In this document: positions 6,833 to 10,565 of the stretch, piece by piece
How positions within the stretch are numbered: position 1 is the stretch's first letter
Layout: the number at the start of each line of letters is the position of its first letter
Assembly: GCA_003575245.1 (NCBI GenBank)
Contig: NMQN01000647.1
Coordinates: 1 to 10,565 of the forward strand
Direction of reading: 5' to 3'
Length of the DNA: 10,565 bases
Source of the DNA: Candidatus Atribacteria bacterium 1244-E10-H5-B2
Lineage (GTDB): Bacteria > Atribacterota > JS1 > SB-45 > 34-128
The notes under the pieces: model-generated
Database searches by the model: none
The model's input: only the letters and a program-made list of their open reading frames with translations
What the model was told of the DNA's origin: nothing
Position numbers and translations under genes: made by a program

Positions 6833-8881
6833 TAGGTATTGGAATTTGTATAGTTCGAAGTAGTAGCCCTTTTGGACGAGCAATTGGGAGTGGGTGCCGC
6901 TCTCTACAATTTTGCCTTTGCTCATAACATATATTTTATCCACATCCTTGATGGTGGACAATCGATGGGCGATAGCAATGCTGCTTCTATCTTTCATAAT
7001 TTTTCTGATCGCATCCTGGATAAGATATTCAGTTTCACTGTCTATGCTGCTGGTCGCCTCATCAAGAATAAGTATCCTGGGTTCTTTGGCCAGTGCCCTC
7101 GCAAAGGCGATAAGCTGCCTCTGTCCGGTAGAAAGATTTGAACCCCCTTCTGAAACAATGTTCCCATATTTTTTCTTCAATTTACTGATAAAATTGTGGG
7201 CATTAACATATTTTGAATATTCTATCATCTTATTATCCTCTATCTCATTATTAAGGATAATATTATATTTAATATCTCCGGCAAACATAAAAACATCCTG
7301 CAGAACCAATCCGAAATAGTTTCTTAAAACTATTAAATCCATCTCTTTTATGTTAATTCCGTCAATTAAAATCTCTCCCTCGGTAGGGTCATAGAATCTC
7401 AGAAGAAGATTTATCAAAGTCGTCTTTCCTGCCCCGGTTGCCCCTACAAAGGCTACCGATTCATTCGGTTCAACTACAAAAGATACATTATCAATAACTT
7501 TCTCATCTATCTTATACTCGAAAGATACATTTCTGAACTCTACTCTTCCTTCTATTTTGTCAGGATGTTTAGGACTCCTGGGAGAATGTATTTTGTCATC
7601 CTCCTCAAAAAGCAGAAATATTCGTTCCGATGAAGCCATAGCCGATTGTAATATATTATATCTTTCTGAAAAATCGAATATAGGTCTAAAAAGCATATGG
7701 ATATAGGCTATAAAGGCAATAAGCACTCCCAGAGAAATTTCTCCTCCCAGCACTCCTTTTCCCCCAAAATATATTATTGTCCCCAGGGTAAAATAAGATA
7801 AAACATCAATTAATGGCCTGAATATAGAAAATATTAACAGTTGATGCATATTGGCATTATAATAATTTATACCAATTTTATTAAAATCACCCTCAGATTT
7901 GCCTTCTTGATTGAAAGTCTGAATCAGTAAAACCCCCGATATTGCTTCTGATAAAAAGCTATTCACTTTAGCCAGCGCAATTCTTACTTTTCCATAAGCC
8001 TCCCGGGCATATCTCTGGAAAAAGTAGAGCATAATAACAATTACGGGAATAATAATAAATATTGTAAGGCTCAATTGGGTTGATAATCTGAATATAACAA
8101 TAAGTATGCCTATCACCACAATGAAATCTTTGGCGGAATAAACAAAGACATCGGTAAACATTTCTCTTAGGGCATCAACATCATTGGTTAGCCTGGTTAC
8201 CAGTCTCCCTATGGGATTATTATTAAAAAAGTTCAGAGAAAGAGACATTAAATGTCTTACCAGATTGCTCCTTAAGTCATACATCACCTTTTCACTAACC
8301 ACAGCCATCATGACTACCTGGAAATAATTGAAAATAAAAGACACTAAAAGAAGTCCTACATATAACAGGGCAAATAATTTTACCATTTTCAAATCATCAT
8401 ATCTTAAGGTCTTAATATCATCCGGAGAAATTTTCTGCATTTCTGGATAAGGGATAAAACTGCCTTTATCCGTTTTAACGATATTAAGTCGATATTGCTT
8501 TAACTTATCCATCCCTTCTTCATCTTTAATCATTAAATATTTTTCCGGCAAGATGAGCGAATCCTTCTGCAGTTCCAGGTATTCATCTTTGCTTAACAGG
8601 TTTGAGGGAATAAAAATAATGTTATCAGACCTAACCCGGTAGACCTTATATCGGTCGGTAATTTCAACCGTCCTATTATTAAGGATTAACCTTAGATAAC
8701 TTCTTTCAATATAATTATCCACCACATTTTTGGTGATCAAGGGGAGTGCGATCTGTATGCCACTTATGGCCAGAATAAGAATGAATATGATTAAAATCTT
8801 CCCTCCGTATGGCTTTCCATATTGCCATAAATTAGAAAATATTTTTTTATCCAGGCCGGAATATAATTTTTCTTCTTTCAT
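6824..8881 (-). CDS. ABC exporter, second half-transporter (BmrD/YheH-like, with extracellular domain)
   Basis: This 685-residue protein is a membrane-spanning domain fused to an ATPase, as in multidrug and lipid exporters. TM1 (about 27-52) and TM2 (about 166-190) are separated by about 110 polar residues, an extracellular insert that explains the length; four further membrane segments follow to about 400. ATPase motifs are Walker A GATGAGKTT (480-488), Q-loop Q528, signature LSTGQ (583-587, not the usual LSGGQ), Walker B ILILDE (603-608) with catalytic E608, and H-loop H639. It starts 2 bases after the first subunit ends. From memory, B. subtilis BmrC/BmrD (YheI/YheH) has the same order, with a longer BmrD that carries an extracellular domain. 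The exported substrate is unknown. The last codon and stop lie in a REP-like palindrome. Confidence 0.93.
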   Translation of the reverse strand: MKEEKLYSGLDKKIFSNLWQYGKPYGGKILIIFILILAISGIQIALPLITKNVVDNYIERSYLRLILNNRTVEITDRYKVYRVRSDNIIFIPSNLLSKDEYLELQKDSLILPEKYLMIKDEEGMDKLKQYRLNIVKTDKGSFIPYPEMQKISPDDIKTLRYDDLKMVKLFALLYVGLLLVSFIFNYFQVVMMAVVSEKVMYDLRSNLVRHLMSLSLNFFNNNPIGRLVTRLTNDVDALREMFTDVFVYSAKDFIVVIGILIVIFRLSTQLSLTIFIIIPVIVIMLYFFQRYAREAYGKVRIALAKVNSFLSEAISGVLLIQTFNQEGKSEGDFNKIGINYYNANMHQLLIFSIFRPLIDVLSYFTLGTIIYFGGKGVLGGEISLGVLIAFIAYIHMLFRPIFDFSERYNILQSAMASSERIFLLFEEDDKIHSPRSPKHPDKIEGRVEFRNVSFEYKIDEKVIDNVSFVVEPNESVAFVGATGAGKTTLINLLLRFYDPTEGEILIDGINIKEMDLIVLRNYFGLVLQDVFMFAGDIKYNIILNNEIEDNKMIEYSKYVNAHNFISKLKKKYGNIVSEGGSNLSTGQRQLIAFARALAKEPRILILDEATSSIDSETEYLIQDAIRKIMKDRSSIAIAHRLSTIKDVDKIYVMSKGKIVESGTHSQLLVQKGYYFELYKFQYLKT

Positions 8882-8883
8882 CT

Positions 8884-10565
8884 TTATTCTTCCAATTTTT
8901 GAATTTTGTAAATACTTTTATAGATATCGGATTTCTTAATCAGTTCTCGGTGGGTGCCGCTGTTTTCAATCCTCCCCTTATCCAGGACAAATATATTATC
9001 TGCCTTTATAAATGAAGATATGCGGTGTGATATTACAATGGTAGTAATGCCTTTAGAGTAGCTTCCTAAATTCCGAATAATCTCCTTTTCGGTATTGGTA
9101 TCCACCGAACTTAAGGCATCATCGAGAATAAGTATTTGGGGTCTTCTGATAATCGCCCGGGCAATGCACAATCTCTGTTTTTGGCCACCGGATAGGGTTA
9201 CCCCCTTCTCTCCCACAAGTGTTTTATACTGATCTTTTAATTCCATTATATTCTTATGTATCGAGGAAACCTTGCAGGCCTCCACTATTTCCTCTAAGGT
9301 TGCATCAGGTTTGCCAAACCTGACATTATCTTCTATGGTATCTGAGAAAAGAAAAGAATCCTGAGGGATATATCCTATGCTATCCCTTACTGCTGCTATC
9401 TTTATCTTTTTATAATCTACAGAATCATAAAAGATTCTTCCCTTTTGAGGCTCGATAATTCTTAAAATTAATCTGGCTATTATGCTTTTCCCGGAACCTA
9501 TTCCCCCACATATCCCTATATACTGTCCCTCTTTTATATCAATATTTACATTGTCCAGAACAGTCTGTTCCTCATAATAAAAGTGAATGTTCTCCAGTTT
9601 TATACTGCCTTTTAAGGTATGATACTCTGCACGAGGAGTATCATGAATATCCGGCTTCTCTTCAAGGAGTTCAAGTATACGCTTATAAGAAGCATTTCCC
9701 CGCTGGTATACATTGGTTACCATTCCTACTGCCATCATAGGCCAGACAATAATCCCCATATAGGAAAGGAAGGCAACTAATTCACCGGTAGTAAGCTCAT
9801 TAAGGATAACTTGTTGGCCTCCTACCCAGAGTATTATCACCATGCCAATCTCAGCAAATAAAAATATCAAGGGAAACATAGTTCCCCAAATTTTAATAAG
9901 AGAAATATTTTTTCCCAGATACTCCTGGCTTAATTTATCAAAGTTCTTAGATTCCAGCTCTTCTTGCTGAAATACCTGGATAATCTTTATACCGGATATC
10001 ATTTCCCGCACTTTTTCGGTCAACAGGGAAAATGACTCCTGGACACTTTTAAATTTCCTGAACAGTATCCTTACAAAGAATAATGATATAAGGGAAATTA
10101 TGGGCAGGGGGATCAGGGCACAAAGAGTGAGTTTTACATTAAGAGTTAACATAAATACGAGAGTGGCAAAAAAAAGAAATACGGCGTCAAAACCAGCAAT
10201 AACTCCGAAGGCACAGGTCCTTCTTACTGCAGTCATATCATTGGTCATATGGGCCATAATATCTCCAATCTTCGTTCTGGTAAAAAAAGAATTGGAGAGC
10301 AAAAGCAGATGTTTAAACAGTCTGTTCTTAAAATCCATTTCGATAAAATGGGACATTCCGATAATAATCATTCGCCAGAAAAATCTAAAAATTCCGATAG
10401 CTACCGCCAGGGCAAAGATTAAGAGAGTCAACTTCCCAAGATAAGAATAATTATTCCCAAAGGCGGTGTAGGTAGTAATAATATAATCTATGGCTCTTTG
10501 AACTATGCGTGGGGAAAAAAGTTGGGCAATATCCACTGCTACCAGCATAAGAAATCCAAATAACA
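8884..10565 (-). CDS. ABC exporter, first half-transporter (BmrC/YheI-like, degenerate ATPase site), N-terminus beyond window edge
   Basis: The frame is open to the right edge. The Met at 10546-10548 is preceded in frame by hydrophobic residues (LFGFL) that continue TM1, so the true start lies outside and roughly 20-40 residues are missing. Counting from that Met, membrane segments lie near 38-66, 115-137, 139-160, 220-245 and 258-278. The ATPase follows: Walker A GGIGSGKS (348-355), Q-loop Q396, canonical LSGGQ (452-456), Walker B ILILDD (472-477) and H-loop H508. The catalytic glutamate after Walker B is replaced by D477. Such a substitution marks the degenerate partner of heterodimeric exporters. 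Paired with the LSTGQ of the neighbouring subunit, it places both deviations in one composite ATP site, leaving the other site canonical. The two genes should therefore encode one transporter in the cytoplasmic membrane. Confidence 0.93.
   Translation of the reverse strand, partial: LFGFLMLVAVDIAQLFSPRIVQRAIDYIITTYTAFGNNYSYLGKLTLLIFALAVAIGIFRFFWRMIIIGMSHFIEMDFKNRLFKHLLLLSNSFFTRTKIGDIMAHMTNDMTAVRRTCAFGVIAGFDAVFLFFATLVFMLTLNVKLTLCALIPLPIISLISLFFVRILFRKFKSVQESFSLLTEKVREMISGIKIIQVFQQEELESKNFDKLSQEYLGKNISLIKIWGTMFPLIFLFAEIGMVIILWVGGQQVILNELTTGELVAFLSYMGIIVWPMMAVGMVTNVYQRGNASYKRILELLEEKPDIHDTPRAEYHTLKGSIKLENIHFYYEEQTVLDNVNIDIKEGQYIGICGGIGSGKSIIARLILRIIEPQKGRIFYDSVDYKKIKIAAVRDSIGYIPQDSFLFSDTIEDNVRFGKPDATLEEIVEACKVSSIHKNIMELKDQYKTLVGEKGVTLSGGQKQRLCIARAIIRRPQILILDDALSSVDTNTEKEIIRNLGSYSKGITTIVISHRISSFIKADNIFVLDKGRIENSGTHRELIKKSDIYKSIYKIQKLEE

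Noticed and set aside
6894..7319. Plus-strand open frame of 141 codons
   Set aside because: It is antisense to the ATPase domain of the second ABC subunit, which has all expected motifs. Treated as a by-product of codon use.
10100..10444. Plus-strand open frame of 114 codons
   Set aside because: It is antisense to the membrane domain of the first ABC subunit and has no family resemblance or initiation signal.
1..10565. CRISPR array, tRNA or rRNA genes, toxin-antitoxin or phage-defence system
   Set aside because: No regularly spaced repeats, no tRNA-like cloverleaf and no gene of these families is visible. The minus strand is nearly continuous coding sequence from recognised families.

Overview
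The window looks like ordinary chromosome from an AT-rich, low-GC anaerobic bacterium. A Clostridia-type Firmicute, a Halanaerobiales member or a similar lineage such as Atribacterota would fit, but the sequence alone does not settle this. The clues are AT-rich coding sequence, strong purine-rich Shine-Dalgarno sites, a FakA/DegV-type fatty-acid kinase protein, a BmrC/BmrD-like heterodimeric ABC exporter and a cytoplasmic molybdopterin oxidoreductase. All seven genes lie on the minus strand and cover almost everything. The largest gap is about 90 bases, so there is no long non-coding stretch.

Read in the direction of transcription (right to left), the layout is as follows. (1) A heterodimeric ABC exporter pair occupies 10565-6824; the first subunit is cut by the window edge and the second starts 2 bases after it ends. 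(2) A REP-associated tyrosine transposase (RAYT, Y1/HUH family) lies at 6734-5934, bracketed by inverted copies of a 13-base core (AGGGGACGGTCCT). (3) A DMSO-reductase-superfamily molybdopterin oxidoreductase lies at 5937-3907; its start codon overlaps the transposase stop codon. (4) A third, diverged copy of the palindrome lies at 3863-3886, just before a small FMN nitroreductase (3846-3292). (5) A putative promoter at 3287-3259 precedes a secreted or membrane-anchored S9 prolyl-oligopeptidase-family peptidase (3199-1292). (6) A DAK2-DegV fusion follows after 16 bases and runs off the left edge.

The functions are mostly unrelated housekeeping or metabolic roles: export of a lipophilic compound or drug, redox chemistry, peptide degradation, and fatty-acid phosphorylation for lipid synthesis. 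The peptidase and the DAK2-DegV gene probably share a transcript. The two ABC subunits almost certainly form one transporter: both deviations from the ATPase consensus fall in the same composite ATP site.

No obviously new multi-gene system is visible. The most unusual feature is the REP-RAYT unit. Its palindrome supplies the stop codon of the upstream exporter gene, and its other copy encodes residues 3-7 of the downstream oxidoreductase, whose ATG overlaps the transposase stop. The small mobile unit is therefore spliced directly into the ends of two host genes.
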